DNA of 64,000 bases from Rhizobium sp. Leaf453 (GCF_001425605.1 NZ_LMRG01000028.1:124001-188000); one strand, 5' to 3'; positions 52,039-61,791 are shown, numbered from the stretch's first letter. Made by a program: numbers and translations. Notes: generated by a model not told the origin, from the sequence alone.

Positions 52039-54302
52039 CCTGTTGTGCTCCCTCCGCTGAAGTGGCGACGGATCTCCAAGCTTTGAATGCAGCAGGCCCC
52101 GCCGTCGATGAAATCCTGTTCGCTGCGAAGAACCTGGGCAATGGCCTGCTTCAGACGGACCTCTCTGTTCCCTCGATGCACTGCGCGGCCTGCATGTCCT
52201 CAATCGAGACGGAATTGGCCGGGCTTGAGAACGTCATCTCCGCGCGCGTCAATCTCTCGACAAAAAGGATATCGGTCAAATGGACGGGCACCGAGCCGCC
52301 GCCGATGATCCGGGCACTGGATGCATTGGGATACCCGGCGCACCTGTCCGACGAACTCGTTGCCGGAAAGGACAAGACCCTCTCGGAGCTGTTGCTGGCT
52401 GTCGCGATTTCCGGGTTCGCGACCGGCAACATCATGTTGCTTTCGGTATCCGTCTGGTCCGGCGCCGAAGGTGCGACGCGGGACCTCTTCCACTGGATTT
52501 CGGCGCTGATCGCCATTCCTGTCATCGTGTTTGCCGGACGCATCTATTTCCGGTCGGCATGGAATGCCGTGCGCCATGGCCGGATGAACATGGATGTGCC
52601 GATCGCCATCGGCGTTTCTCTTGCCTATTCCACCAGTCTCTACGAAACCGCAACACATGGGGAGCATGCCTATTTCGACGCGTCCGTGTCGCTACTGTTC
52701 TTTCTCCTGATCGGACGCACGCTCGACCATGTTATGCGCGACAAGGCCAGGGCGGCGGTGAATGGGCTCGCCCGCCTCTCACCGCGCGGTGCTGTCCGAT
52801 TGACTGCCGATGGCGGGCGCGACTATCTGCCGCTCGGACAGATCGAGCCGGGAATGGATCTTATGATCGCTGCAGGTGACAGGATCCCGGTCGATGCGAC
52901 GGTCATTGAAGGCATTTCCGAACTCGACTGTTCCCTGGCGACCGGCGAAAGCGCCGCACGCAGCGTATCACCTGGCGCGGACATCCTTGCGGGAACGCAC
53001 AATCTTTCCGGTCTGCTCGTCGTGCGCGCCAAGGCGGCGGCGAAGGACTCATTCCTGGCCGAAATGGTCGGTCTGATGGAGGCCGCGGAGCAGGGGCGGG
53101 GGGCCTATCGCCGGCTGGCCGATCGTGCCTCCGCCATGTACTCGCCCGTCGTGCACCTGACCGCTCTCCTGAGCTTTATCGGGTGGATGTTCGCGACCGG
53201 CGATTGGCACCATGCAATCACCGTCGCAACGGCTGTCCTGATCATCACATGCCCCTGCGCTCTCGGTCTCGCCGTGCCGATCGTCCAGGTCGTTGCCGCG
53301 CGCCGGCTGTTCGACAACGGGATCATGATGAAGGATGGTGGCGCGCTGGAGCGTCTGGCCAAGATCGATACTGTCGTCTTCGACAAGACGGGAACCCTGA
53401 CCAATGGCAGCCCGATCCTGCAGCCGGCTTCCGATGTGAAGGGCGAGGCGTTGGGCATTGCGATTGCCCTTGCACGCTCCTCCCGTCATCCTGTTTCTCG
53501 CGCCATCTCGAAGGCGCACGGGCATGTTTCCGGCGACGTCCGGCTTCAGGATATCCGCGAGTTTGCCGGGCTTGGGGTCGAAGGGTTGGTTGATGGACAC
53601 GTTTGGCGGCTTGGTCGGACGTCCTGGGCAGCCAGCGCCTCGATGCCGGATGGACCGATGACCGGTACAGTGTTGTCGAAGAATGGAATGGCCGCCGCGG
53701 CATTCGAATTCATCGATGTCCTCAGATGGGACGCGGTGAAGGCCGTTAGCGCGCTTGGTCGCGATGGCCTGAAGATGGAGGTCTTGTCCGGTGACAAGCA
53801 GGCAGCCGTCGCCCATGTCGCCTCCCAACTTTCCATTCGCGATTTTTCCGCCGGCGTCCTGCCGATTGACAAGGTGAACCGGCTTCAGGATCTGGCGGCG
53901 AGTGGAGCGAGGGCGCTGATGGTGGGTGATGGCATCAACGACGCGCCGGCAATGATGGCCGCCCATGTCTCGATGGCGCCGTCCTCGGCGGCGGATATCG
54001 GCAGGAGCGCAGCGGACTTCATTTTCCTGCACGATAGCCTTGATGCGGTGCCGCTTGCCGTCAAGGTCGCGCGCGGTGCCGAGCGGCTGATCAAACAGAA
54101 CTTCGTCATGGCGATAGGCTACAACCTGATCGCGGTACCGATCGCGATCCTCGGGCATGTCACGCCGCTGATCGCGGCGATCGCCATGTCAGGCTCATCT
54201 TTGCTCGTCATAGGAAACGCGATGCGACTGACAGTGCACGACGGGTGGCTGCCCGGCTTGTTCAAGTCGGCCCTTCGTCGTCAAAAACTGGTGGAAGCCT
54301 GA
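52035..54302 (+). CDS. fixI: Copper-transporting P-type ATPase FixI (CcoI)
   Basis: 755-aa P1B ATPase that supplies copper for the CuB site of cbb3 oxidase. An N-terminal metal-binding domain carries SMHCAACMSSIETEL near residue 46. Other motifs are CPCALGLAVP in the transport helix near residue 411, the phosphorylation motif VFDKTGTLTNG near residue 447, and GDGINDAPAMMA near residue 632. The Cys-rich MTCCAPSA start is typical of FixI. It overlaps fixS by 1 bp. Confidence 0.96.
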   Translation: MTCCAPSAEVATDLQALNAAGPAVDEILFAAKNLGNGLLQTDLSVPSMHCAACMSSIETELAGLENVISARVNLSTKRISVKWTGTEPPPMIRALDALGYPAHLSDELVAGKDKTLSELLLAVAISGFATGNIMLLSVSVWSGAEGATRDLFHWISALIAIPVIVFAGRIYFRSAWNAVRHGRMNMDVPIAIGVSLAYSTSLYETATHGEHAYFDASVSLLFFLLIGRTLDHVMRDKARAAVNGLARLSPRGAVRLTADGGRDYLPLGQIEPGMDLMIAAGDRIPVDATVIEGISELDCSLATGESAARSVSPGADILAGTHNLSGLLVVRAKAAAKDSFLAEMVGLMEAAEQGRGAYRRLADRASAMYSPVVHLTALLSFIGWMFATGDWHHAITVATAVLIITCPCALGLAVPIVQVVAARRLFDNGIMMKDGGALERLAKIDTVVFDKTGTLTNGSPILQPASDVKGEALGIAIALARSSRHPVSRAISKAHGHVSGDVRLQDIREFAGLGVEGLVDGHVWRLGRTSWAASASMPDGPMTGTVLSKNGMAAAAFEFIDVLRWDAVKAVSALGRDGLKMEVLSGDKQAAVAHVASQLSIRDFSAGVLPIDKVNRLQDLAASGARALMVGDGINDAPAMMAAHVSMAPSSAADIGRSAADFIFLHDSLDAVPLAVKVARGAERLIKQNFVMAIGYNLIAVPIAILGHVTPLIAAIAMSGSSLLVIGNAMRLTVHDGWLPGLFKSALRRQKLVEA

Positions 54303-54439
54303 TGGAAACTCTTCTCTATCTCATGCCTATCGCACTCCTCCTAGGCGGATTGGGGCTCGCTGCATTCGTCTGGGCTCTCCGATCCGGCCAATATGAGGAC
54401 TTGGACGGGGCTGCCGAGCGCGTGTTGCTGGACGACTAA
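54302..54439 (+). CDS. fixS: cbb3 oxidase maturation protein FixS (CcoS)
   Basis: 45-aa single-helix protein (METLLYLMPIALLLGGLGLA), followed by AAFVWALRSGQYEDLDGAAE and RVLLDD, matching CcoS with its conserved SGQYEDLDG. It is needed for cofactor insertion into the oxidase. Start and fixI stop overlap (TGATG). It is the last gene of fixGHIS; the 118 bp to pqqE on the other strand hold no feature I can name. Confidence 0.95.
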   Translation: METLLYLMPIALLLGGLGLAAFVWALRSGQYEDLDGAAERVLLDD

Positions 54440-54557
54440 CATCAATCTGAACGGCGGCAACCCCAGCATGCGACGCCGGTGTTGCACTCCCACGTCTCGA
54501 CGAGATCTCGAATGTCCCGTGTGAGGGGATATCAAGAGTAAAGAAACGAATGATATT

Positions 54558-55679
54558 CTAACGAGCGGCAATATTGACCGAGCTTGTCTTTTCCCGCTTG
54601 TTGCTGCGATAAACGAACGAAGGCGAGACGGCGACTTGCTGTGCGAGAATCTCGTCGATGGCAGGTCTCGATGGGGCATGCCGGCATACCGGATCGGTTG
54701 CCGCAGCGTCCCCAGCAAGCGCCATCGCCTGACATCGACAGCCACCATGGTCCTGATCGCGGCGGGCGCAGTTGCGGCAAGGTTCCTGCATCCATTCATG
54801 CCCACGAAATGCCTGGAAGGCCGATCCGTCATGCCAGATCGCCGACAAAGGCTTTTCGGTCACCCGGTCGAAAACGAGACCGGGGATCGTTGCTGCGGCG
54901 TGGCAAGGCAGGACCGTACCGTCCGGTGTGACATTGATGCCGGTCGATCCCCAGCCGCCCATGCAGGCCTTGGGATAGTCGGCGTAATAATCCGGAGGTA
55001 CGAAGTCGATCGTGATGCGGCCGGCATAGGCACGGCGGGCCTTGGCCACCGTGTCTTTTGCCTGCGTGACCTGGATGCGACTCGGGAGAAGCGCATCGCG
55101 ATTGGCCAGCGCCCAGCCGTAGAACTGCACGCAGGCGACTTCGATCCGTCGCGCTCCGAGTGTTGCGGCGAAATCGATCGCGGCACCGACATCATCGATT
55201 GTGTGCCGATGCATGACGGCATTCACCGTCAGCGGAATGCCGCGCTGTCGAACCTCTTCGGCGAGAACCAGCTTGCGGGCAAACCCTCCCTTGTAGCCGC
55301 CGATCCAGTCGGCCTTGTCGGCGGTCGTCGCTTGCAGCGATAGCTGGAGATGATCGAGCCCGGCAGCTTCCAGGGCATCAAGGCGTGCCGTCGTCAGGCC
55401 GATGCCGGATGTGATCAGATTGACGTAGAGGCCGACATCCCGCGCTGCTTTGACCAGCACTTCGAGATCGCGCCTGGATGCTGGCTCGCCACCGGACAAG
55501 TGCAGTTGAAGCACGCCGAGGCTTGCTGCCTGGCCAAGCACGTCGATCCAGGTTTCCGTCGTCAGTTCCCGCGTCCGATCCGTCAGTTCCAGCGGGTTCG
55601 AGCAATAGGAGCAGGACAGGGGGCATCGATGCGTCAGCTCCGCAAGCATGGCGATCGGCGGCGAGGGACGGTTTGTCAT
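54558..55679 (-). CDS. pqqE: PQQ biosynthesis radical SAM enzyme PqqE
   Basis: 373-aa radical SAM/SPASM enzyme that cross-links Glu and Tyr of PqqA as the first step of PQQ synthesis. The SAM cluster motif is C-x3-C-x2-C in RCPLSCSYCSNPLEL near residue 18. SPASM cysteines are seen in ACMGGWGSTG, LPCHAA and CRNCARRDQDHGGCRCQA near residues 240-315. It overlaps pqqD by 4 bp and is the last gene of pqqABCDE. Confidence 0.97.
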   Translation of the reverse strand: MTNRPSPPIAMLAELTHRCPLSCSYCSNPLELTDRTRELTTETWIDVLGQAASLGVLQLHLSGGEPASRRDLEVLVKAARDVGLYVNLITSGIGLTTARLDALEAAGLDHLQLSLQATTADKADWIGGYKGGFARKLVLAEEVRQRGIPLTVNAVMHRHTIDDVGAAIDFAATLGARRIEVACVQFYGWALANRDALLPSRIQVTQAKDTVAKARRAYAGRITIDFVPPDYYADYPKACMGGWGSTGINVTPDGTVLPCHAAATIPGLVFDRVTEKPLSAIWHDGSAFQAFRGHEWMQEPCRNCARRDQDHGGCRCQAMALAGDAAATDPVCRHAPSRPAIDEILAQQVAVSPSFVYRSNKREKTSSVNIAAR

Positions 55680-55948
55680 TGATAATCCACCAGCCGCTGA
55701 CCGACGAGGCCATCGAGGAATTCGCGCACGTCGGAGGCTACGTCCGGTTCGGGGGCGCCGTAGCGCTCTGCGAGACGGCAGGAGATCGCGGCGAGCGAGG
55801 ACCGACCATCAACCTCTTGCAGGATGGCGGTGCCTATCTCGTCGAGCAGCAGGGCGCGTTCCGGTACCAGAAGAACCCATGTATCGCGGACGCGGTCCTG
55901 ATGCAGGCGGGTGCCGCGCGGCAGGAGGGGAACGGGATCTGTTGTCAC
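55676..55948 (-). CDS. pqqD: PqqA-binding protein PqqD
   Basis: 90-aa peptide chaperone of the RRE class that presents PqqA to PqqE. It starts at GTG overlapping the pqqC stop (GTGA). The family sequence runs RGTRLHQDRVRDTWVLLVPE and ILQEVDGRSSLAAI. The longer upstream frame is antisense-like and was not used. Confidence 0.95.
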   Translation of the reverse strand: MTTDPVPLLPRGTRLHQDRVRDTWVLLVPERALLLDEIGTAILQEVDGRSSLAAISCRLAERYGAPEPDVASDVREFLDGLVGQRLVDYQ

Positions 55949-56715
55949 GCGTAGTTCCTCCGTTGCGCCTCGCCGGGCAGCCAGGCACCGGGCGGGATAT
56001 GGCCATCGACATAGGCGCTCCAGAGTGCGTCGAGTTGGGCCCACAGAACATCCGTCTTGAATGTCAGCGCTGCGATCGCCGCTTCCTGCTCGGTACGGGT
56101 TACGGCATGGGTCAGCACCCAGTCGAGCGTGAAACGCACATCCTTTGGCGCCTCGTTCAGGCGGTGGCGGAAATAGGCGATCGTGTCGGGGTCGGCGAAA
56201 TCGTAATGTTCCAGCAAGCCGGAAATTCGCTGCGTGTGGATTGCCGGCGCGAACATTTCGGTGAGCGAGCTTGCCATCGCAGCGATCAGAGGTTCATCGC
56301 GAACGAAGCGGATATAGGCATCGACGATGAAACGCGTCGCCGGCATCACGCCGCGGCCGGAAGCGACATAGGCGGGATCGAGGCCGACGCCTTCAGCCAG
56401 TCTCAGCCACCGCCGGATGCCGCCGCCATCCTCGGTGCCGCCATCGTGATCCTCGATGCGCGAGCGCCAGATGCGCCGCAGGTCCGGATCGGGGCAGCGC
56501 GACAGGAAGGCGGCATCCTTCATCGGGATGGAGCACTGGTATTGCCAGCGATTGATCACCCAAGCCTGCACCTCGTCCATCGTGCAAGCGCCGCCATGCA
56601 GCCGGTCATGGAAGCGATGCTTGTCATGATAGCGCTCTTCACCGACACGGCGCAGCCGCGCCTCGAAGTCCGTTCGGCTGAGCGGCCAGTCTTCCTGTTT
56701 GAGATTGAGGTTCAA
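55945..56715 (-). CDS. pqqC: Pyrroloquinoline-quinone synthase PqqC
   Basis: 256-aa cofactorless oxidase that performs the last ring closure and oxidation to PQQ. Motifs: RVGEERYHDKHRFHDRLHGG near residue 26, WVINRWQYQCSIPMKDAAFL near residue 52, and RIWRSRIEDHDGG near residue 85. Length equals the family norm. It overlaps pqqB and pqqD by 4 bp each. Confidence 0.97.
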   Translation of the reverse strand: MNLNLKQEDWPLSRTDFEARLRRVGEERYHDKHRFHDRLHGGACTMDEVQAWVINRWQYQCSIPMKDAAFLSRCPDPDLRRIWRSRIEDHDGGTEDGGGIRRWLRLAEGVGLDPAYVASGRGVMPATRFIVDAYIRFVRDEPLIAAMASSLTEMFAPAIHTQRISGLLEHYDFADPDTIAYFRHRLNEAPKDVRFTLDWVLTHAVTRTEQEAAIAALTFKTDVLWAQLDALWSAYVDGHIPPGAWLPGEAQRRNYA

Positions 56716-57599
56716 AGGATGATCTCCATGCCATCATTGGCGATTTCCCATCCGGCCGCTGCGATCGTTGCGCGCGCTTCGCTGTCGGGCATCAATGCCG
56801 GGTTGGTGTTGTTGACATGCGTGTAGATGCGCCGACCTTGCAAATGACGCAGACGTGCGAGCGAACCGCCCGCACCATACATCGCCACATGGCCCATCCG
56901 CGTGCCGGTCTTGGCACCGGTGCCGGAACGCGGCATGTCGTCATCGCTCCAGACTGTACCGTCGAACAGAACCGCGTCTGCCTTCGAGAGTCGATCCACC
57001 AGCCAGTCGGGTAGGGCGGCGCAGCCGGGAATGTAATGGACGTCGGATCCTCCGGCCTGCAGGCGCAGCCCGACTGTCTGCTCACCCATCGCCTCCAGTT
57101 CCGGCGTTTTCCCTTCCAGATAAAGCGGGATCTTTCCCGGAACGGCATAGGCGGTGACGGTCAGGCCCGGAAGCGGGTTGAAAGGACGGTCAAGCTCGAT
57201 GGTTTCGCGCTGTACAAGCGCAGGGTCGAGCACGCCGAACACGGAGTTTTCCGACAGAACCCGATGCGTGGTGTCGGTTGCGTAGAGAGTGAAGCCGGTC
57301 TTTTCCCGCAGGGTCAGCAGACCCGCGACGTGATCGACATCGCCGTTGGTCAGGATCACCGCCTTGACAGGGCTGCCGCGAAGACTGGTCGGATGCAATG
57401 CAGGAAAGGCGGCGAGCTGCTGGCGCAAATCCGGTGAGGCATTGAGCAGCAGCCAGGCCTTGCCATCGACGCTGACAGCCAGCGTGCTCTGCGTCATCGG
57501 AGCGATTACGCCTCGTCGTGCGGCCTCGCATTGGGGACAACCGCAGTTCCATTGGGGCAGGCCACCACCGGCGCCTGCCCCGAGGACAACGATACGCAC
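56712..57599 (-). CDS. pqqB: PQQ biosynthesis protein PqqB
   Basis: 295-aa metallo-beta-lactamase-fold hydroxylase acting on the PQQ precursor tyrosine. The GTG at 57599 gives the classical N-terminus (RIVVLGAGAGGGLPQWNCGC); an in-frame ATG at 57638 would overlap pqqA and is not preferred. Metal-binding regions are TNGDVDHVAGL near residue 80 and a THVNNTNPAL motif near the C-terminus. It lies 10 bp after pqqA. Confidence 0.95.
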   Translation of the reverse strand: MRIVVLGAGAGGGLPQWNCGCPQCEAARRGVIAPMTQSTLAVSVDGKAWLLLNASPDLRQQLAAFPALHPTSLRGSPVKAVILTNGDVDHVAGLLTLREKTGFTLYATDTTHRVLSENSVFGVLDPALVQRETIELDRPFNPLPGLTVTAYAVPGKIPLYLEGKTPELEAMGEQTVGLRLQAGGSDVHYIPGCAALPDWLVDRLSKADAVLFDGTVWSDDDMPRSGTGAKTGTRMGHVAMYGAGGSLARLRHLQGRRIYTHVNNTNPALMPDSEARATIAAAGWEIANDGMEIIL

Positions 57600-57609
57600 G
57601 TTGTCCGAT

Positions 57610-57711
57610 TCAGAACGGGTGATTCGGATTCGGTTCATCTTCCGACGGTCCGTACATGTTGATTTCCATGCCGCAGGCGATGTTCTTGATGATGGGTTTC
57701 TTCCAAGCCAT
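57610..57711 (-). CDS. pqqA: PQQ precursor peptide PqqA
   Basis: 33-aa peptide precursor. It starts MAWKKPIIKNIACGMEINMY and ends GPSEDEPNPNHPF. The Glu and Tyr that become PQQ are E16 and Y20, with the conserved E-x3-Y spacing. GGAGGAG lies 6 nt before the ATG. It heads pqqABCDE. Confidence 0.96.
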   Translation of the reverse strand: MAWKKPIIKNIACGMEINMYGPSEDEPNPNHPF

Positions 57712-57831
57712 AGATGTCTCCTCCAAAGTGAACGGCCACGGTGTCAGGTTGCTCTTGATGCGGGTGTCTCGACAATGCGACCAAGGTCTCGATATCGCGG
57801 GCGGCCGGTTGGAGCTGTCCCGCGCTAGCGA

Positions 57832-58272
57832 CTATTGCGCAGCCGCCAGCGTCTCGAAGGCGGCCTTGATGCGTTCACCGGCCTTTGCCGGAAGTTTCAC
57901 TGCCTTGGCGGCCTCTGCGTTCGGCGAACCGTCGCCGACGCGGATGAGTGCCACCATGCCCATGCTGTAATGTGGCGAGCATTTGACGCCGTAATAGCCC
58001 GGCTCGATGACGGTCAGGACATATTCCTCGTTCACCTTGCTCTTGAAGGGTTTCACGCCTTCCGGAAGCATCCCCTTGATGCCCTCGACATTGTGGCTCT
58101 TGTCGGTGGGGATGAAATGGACGGTGTCGCCCGGCTGCGCGGCGACGGCTGCAGGCTCGAAGACCATGGTGCCGCTCTCGCCCTTGTTCATCATCTTGAT
58201 CACATGTTCGGCGGCGTTCGCCGTGCCGCTTGCAAAAATCATCAACGCGGCAGCTACGAGCATTTTCCTCAT
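57832..58272 (-). CDS. Pseudoazurin (type 1 copper protein)
   Basis: 146-aa periplasmic blue-copper electron carrier with a 20-residue signal peptide ([20 protein letters not shown]). Copper ligands are His60, Cys98, His101 and Met106 of the precursor, i.e. 40/78/81/86 in the mature protein, exactly the pseudoazurin pattern ([28 protein letters not shown]). GGAGGAG precedes the start. It lies between the NahK-like kinase and pqqA on the same strand, so it may carry electrons from the PQQ dehydrogenase, or serve an unlinked nitrite reductase. Confidence 0.94.
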   Translation of the reverse strand: MRKMLVAAALMIFASGTANAAEHVIKMMNKGESGTMVFEPAAVAAQPGDTVHFIPTDKSHNVEGIKGMLPEGVKPFKSKVNEEYVLTVIEPGYYGVKCSPHYSMGMVALIRVGDGSPNAEAAKAVKLPAKAGERIKAAFETLAAAQ

Positions 58273-58356
58273 GTTCATCTCCTCCAGTTCCGGTGGAAGG
58301 GATGTCCCATGGCGCATCCGGTGCCGCAATGCGACCTTGGTGGCGAGCGCTATCAG

Positions 58357-60549
58357 TCAGTTGGCGTGGAGCACGAAAGCCTCCAGCGCATCGGCTGCGA
58401 TCGGCTTGTACATGATCTCGATCCCGCGGGCTTCTGCGGCGAGCCGCGTCTGCGGCTTGCGGTCTGCGGTCAGGATGCGGGTCGGGCGTTCGCCATATTC
58501 CGCATGCAGCGCCTCTACCGTTTCGATGCCGGTCAGTGTGCCATCGAGTTGCTGATCGACGAGATAGAGATCCGGCACGATGCCGATTTCCTCCAGGAGC
58601 GCCAGCGCTTCCTCGCCGCTCCCCGCCTCCAGCACGCTGACGCCGCGCCGTTCCAGAAGCAGTGCGATGGCTTGGCGCAGTTCGACGTCGTTTTCGACGA
58701 GCAAAGCGATCCGGTCGCTGTTGTCTCCGGGCTCCTCCGGTATGACCGACGTCATTTCTCGGTAGATGGGGACGGCATGGTGCGCGACCGGAGTCAGCTC
58801 GACAGAAAAACAGGTACCACGGCCGAGTTCCGAGTGGAGTGCCAGCGGATGGTCGAGAAGCGCGCATGCCCGTTCGACGATAGCAAGACCAAGACCCATG
58901 CCCTCGGAGGCAGAAGCCGACCCCTGGACGCGGTGGAACTCCCGGAAGATCGACTGCTGCTGGTCCAGCGCGATACCGGGGCCGGTATCGTGGACCTCGA
59001 TGCGCACCTGACTGTTCCTGCGGCGTGGCCCAACCAAAACCCGACCGGTCGCGGTATAGCGGATGGCATTGCTGATCAGGTTCTGCAGGATGCGGCGCAG
59101 ATAGGTCGGATCGCTCGACACAGTCAGTGCGCAGGGCAGGATATCGAGCCGCAGGCCCTTGCGGGCGGCAAGCGGCGCAAATTCGTCGGTGAGTTGCCTC
59201 AGAAGCATTGAAAGTTGTACCGGACTGACGTCCATCGCCGCGCCGCCCGCTTCCAGGCGCGAAATATCGAGCAGGGCTCCAAGGATGCCCTCGACGCTGA
59301 CAAGCGCATTGTGGGCCTTTTCCAGCGTGCCCTGCATCGGCGTTGCCACCGCATCGTCGCGGGCGGCGGCGACGAAGAGTTTTGCGGCGGAAAGCGGCTG
59401 CAGAAGATCGTGGCTGGCGGCTGCGACGAAACGGACGCGGGCGGAATTTGCGCGTTCGGCTTCGGCAAGGGCTGCAGCGAGATCGCCGGTGCGAGCGGCG
59501 ACCCGTGCCTCCAGCGAGGTGTTGGCGCGGATCATGGCGTGGATCGCGTGCCGCTCGCGCGTGACGTCGGCAAAGGACATGACGAAGCCGCGGCCCGGCA
59601 TTTCCTGGGCAAAGACATTCAGGATGATGCCTGAAGCATGGGTGACCTCGAAGGAGAGCGGCCCGCGCGGCAGACCACCATCGATCCACTGGCGCAGCAT
59701 GTCGCCGGAAAAGCCGTCACCCAGCGTAATCGTCTGATTGATATGCTGCGCCAGAAGCTCGAACGGGATACCCCGGCGCAGCAGACGCGCAGGGATGTCC
59801 AGAAGCTGGGCGATGCGGCTATTCCAGCCAGCGAGACGGCGGTTGGCGTCGAAGATGCCGACGCCCTGGTTGATATGCTCGAGCGTGGCGCGGATCATGC
59901 GGGCCTGATCGTCGAGCAGCTTGCCGCGTTCGGAGCGTTCCATGCGGATGAGGTCGGTGATGTCGGTTTGCAGGATGACGGTGCCGCCATCGGCGGTGCG
60001 CTGTTCGCTGACCTGAAGCCAGCGGTCGCCGGAAAGCCCGACATTGAAGACCTGCCGTGCCCGGTGCAGCCGCATGCGCTCCGCCGCCCAGCTTTTTGGG
60101 GTGACGCCGCGCGGCAAGGCGAGTTTAACCGAGCGGCTCACCGTTTCGACATAGTCGGCAAAGGTGATGCCCGGAGAGAGTTTCGTGCGCACATCGGCAA
60201 GGTCGCGGCAGAAGCGCGAATTGCACAGTACGAGAACCTCGGCCGGATCGAACAGCGCGAACCCTTCCTCGATCGCTTCGATGGCCTGCGACAAATCGCG
60301 ACGGGCGCGCTCGGCGGCGCTGTTGGCCTCGTTCAGCAGTTTCAGCGTCGCTTCAAGATCGCGCGTGCGCTGACGCACCCGTTCTTCCAGCATGGCGGCG
60401 CGACGAAACTGTTCGAAGGCCGCACTGCGGTCGCCGGTATTCTGTTCGACATGGCGCATCAGGGCGTCGGCGATGACGAGCATCTTTTCGAGATTGCGGA
60501 CCTCACCATCGGCGGGATCGAACAGGCCGTCGGACATGCGGTCGGTCAT
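58357..60549 (-). CDS. nahK: Hybrid sensor histidine kinase, NahK/ErcS'-like
   Basis: 730-aa cytoplasmic kinase with no membrane helices. It has an N-terminal coiled coil (VRQRTRDLEATLKLLNEANS), two PAS domains (around residues 95-215 and 225-350), and a kinase core with phosphoacceptor His in FVAAASHDLLQPLSAAKLFV. The HATPase motifs are NLISNAIRYT, HDTGPGIALDQQ and GMGLGLAIVERAC. A C-terminal receiver follows, with phosphoacceptor in LYLVDQQLDGTLTG. The SHDLLQPLSAAKLF box is typical of NahK of Pseudomonas, which also sits by a FIST gene. It overlaps that gene by 4 bp. Confidence 0.85.
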   Translation of the reverse strand: MTDRMSDGLFDPADGEVRNLEKMLVIADALMRHVEQNTGDRSAAFEQFRRAAMLEERVRQRTRDLEATLKLLNEANSAAERARRDLSQAIEAIEEGFALFDPAEVLVLCNSRFCRDLADVRTKLSPGITFADYVETVSRSVKLALPRGVTPKSWAAERMRLHRARQVFNVGLSGDRWLQVSEQRTADGGTVILQTDITDLIRMERSERGKLLDDQARMIRATLEHINQGVGIFDANRRLAGWNSRIAQLLDIPARLLRRGIPFELLAQHINQTITLGDGFSGDMLRQWIDGGLPRGPLSFEVTHASGIILNVFAQEMPGRGFVMSFADVTRERHAIHAMIRANTSLEARVAARTGDLAAALAEAERANSARVRFVAAASHDLLQPLSAAKLFVAAARDDAVATPMQGTLEKAHNALVSVEGILGALLDISRLEAGGAAMDVSPVQLSMLLRQLTDEFAPLAARKGLRLDILPCALTVSSDPTYLRRILQNLISNAIRYTATGRVLVGPRRRNSQVRIEVHDTGPGIALDQQQSIFREFHRVQGSASASEGMGLGLAIVERACALLDHPLALHSELGRGTCFSVELTPVAHHAVPIYREMTSVIPEEPGDNSDRIALLVENDVELRQAIALLLERRGVSVLEAGSGEEALALLEEIGIVPDLYLVDQQLDGTLTGIETVEALHAEYGERPTRILTADRKPQTRLAAEARGIEIMYKPIAADALEAFVLHAN

Positions 60550-61697
60550 GGGGTCTGTTCCGAAACGACGGTGCCGGGCGGATAGAAGGCAAAGCCGGTC
60601 ATCGTGTGGTTGATGTGCATCGGTCCGATCTGCTCGCCATAGGTGGAAAAGCCGATGACGCCATGCTGGCGCAGAAGCTCGGAGACGGGACCGGTCATCT
60701 GCCGTTCTTGCGCTTCGATCCGCCGCAGGATGCAATCGAAGGCGAGAACCGCTACGGGATCGGCCGGTTGCTTCAGCGCGGTCAGTTCGGCGGAAAGATG
60801 CCCGACGAGGTCGTGCGGCTCGGCGATGGTCAGCACCATGCCTTCATCGATTGCCGAGAAGAACAGGAGTTCGCCCGATGGCAGGACGCGCTGGATCGCG
60901 CGGACATGGTGGCGCTCGCCCATGCGCACGGTGAGCGGATGGATGGCGAAGGTTAGCGTGTTGACGCTTTCCGGCTGCATGCCGATCAGGCGGGCATATT
61001 CCTGCACCGCTGGTTCGGCATTGATCCGCCGCACGATCCGAGCCTCCGGATCGGCTTCGGTCACGACCATGCGTCGTTCGGTCGGCTTGATATGGTCCAT
61101 CTTGAACGGACGCAGAGGACAGGCACCGCGCATGACGGAGATAACGGCAGCATTGGCAAGCAGTTGCTTGCCGTCAAAGACCAGCGTTTCGCGAAAATGC
61201 GTGCCGTCTCCGGCCGACCCGCCGATCAGGGGCATTGCGCCGGTTGCTGCCGCGAGTGCCGAGGCCAGTTCGTCCTCGCGGGCGGAAAGCCCATCGACGA
61301 ACAGCAGCGCAAATTCTTCCGGCAGGTGGCCATGATCGCGGGCGAGCGCCTGGCGGATATACAGAAGCCTGTCGGAAAGCTCGCTGGCGACAAGCTTTGA
61401 CAGGTCGGGAATCAGCAATGTCTCGGCGGCGAAATGGCGGGCGTGGAAACCGACGGCAACGATGCTTTCCTCGTCATAACCATCGCCGGAAATTTCGCCG
61501 GCCGTGGTGCAGCCGGCAATCTTTGCTCCAGGCCAGGCATTCACGGCTTCGGTGACAACGGATGCCACATCCGCCTCCGGCGAGACAAACAGCAGCACGA
61601 GCGAAAACGGGCCGGGGCCAAGGCTTTTCGCCAGTCGCTCGACCGGACAGGTGTCATGTGCGGAAGCAAGCGCACGCGATACGTAGTGTTCATCCAC
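60546..61697 (-). CDS. nosP: FIST domain sensory protein, NosP-like
   Basis: 383-aa protein with FIST_N and FIST_C domains (AGCTTAGEISGDGYDEESIV near residue 60; GVIGFSTYGEQIGPMHINHT near the end). The GTG at 61697 was chosen because GGAGGAGG lies 9 nt upstream; an ATG 36 bp earlier lacks a site. NosP of Pseudomonas is a haem NO sensor that inhibits the co-encoded NahK. Here the two genes overlap (ATGA). NO sensing is an inference from this arrangement. Confidence 0.8.
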   Translation of the reverse strand: MDEHYVSRALASAHDTCPVERLAKSLGPGPFSLVLLFVSPEADVASVVTEAVNAWPGAKIAGCTTAGEISGDGYDEESIVAVGFHARHFAAETLLIPDLSKLVASELSDRLLYIRQALARDHGHLPEEFALLFVDGLSAREDELASALAAATGAMPLIGGSAGDGTHFRETLVFDGKQLLANAAVISVMRGACPLRPFKMDHIKPTERRMVVTEADPEARIVRRINAEPAVQEYARLIGMQPESVNTLTFAIHPLTVRMGERHHVRAIQRVLPSGELLFFSAIDEGMVLTIAEPHDLVGHLSAELTALKQPADPVAVLAFDCILRRIEAQERQMTGPVSELLRQHGVIGFSTYGEQIGPMHINHTMTGFAFYPPGTVVSEQTP

Positions 61698-61791
61698 GGG
61701 TGATGGCCTCCTCCGCCGTTCCCCCGGTATCATCTTAAATCATCCGGCGCTCCCTGACGCCAGCATGGAATACAGTTCTTAGCCGATGGTC

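Noticed and set aside
53049..54158. 369-codon minus-strand ORF inside fixI
   Set aside because: It is antisense to the ATPase motifs (CPCALG, DKTGT, GDGINDAP) of fixI and has no family resemblance of its own.
57875..59689. 604-codon minus-strand ORF overlapping pseudoazurin and the NahK-like kinase in another frame
   Set aside because: The product is dominated by Arg/Ser/Pro and overlaps two well-supported genes on the same strand, so it is a frame shadow.
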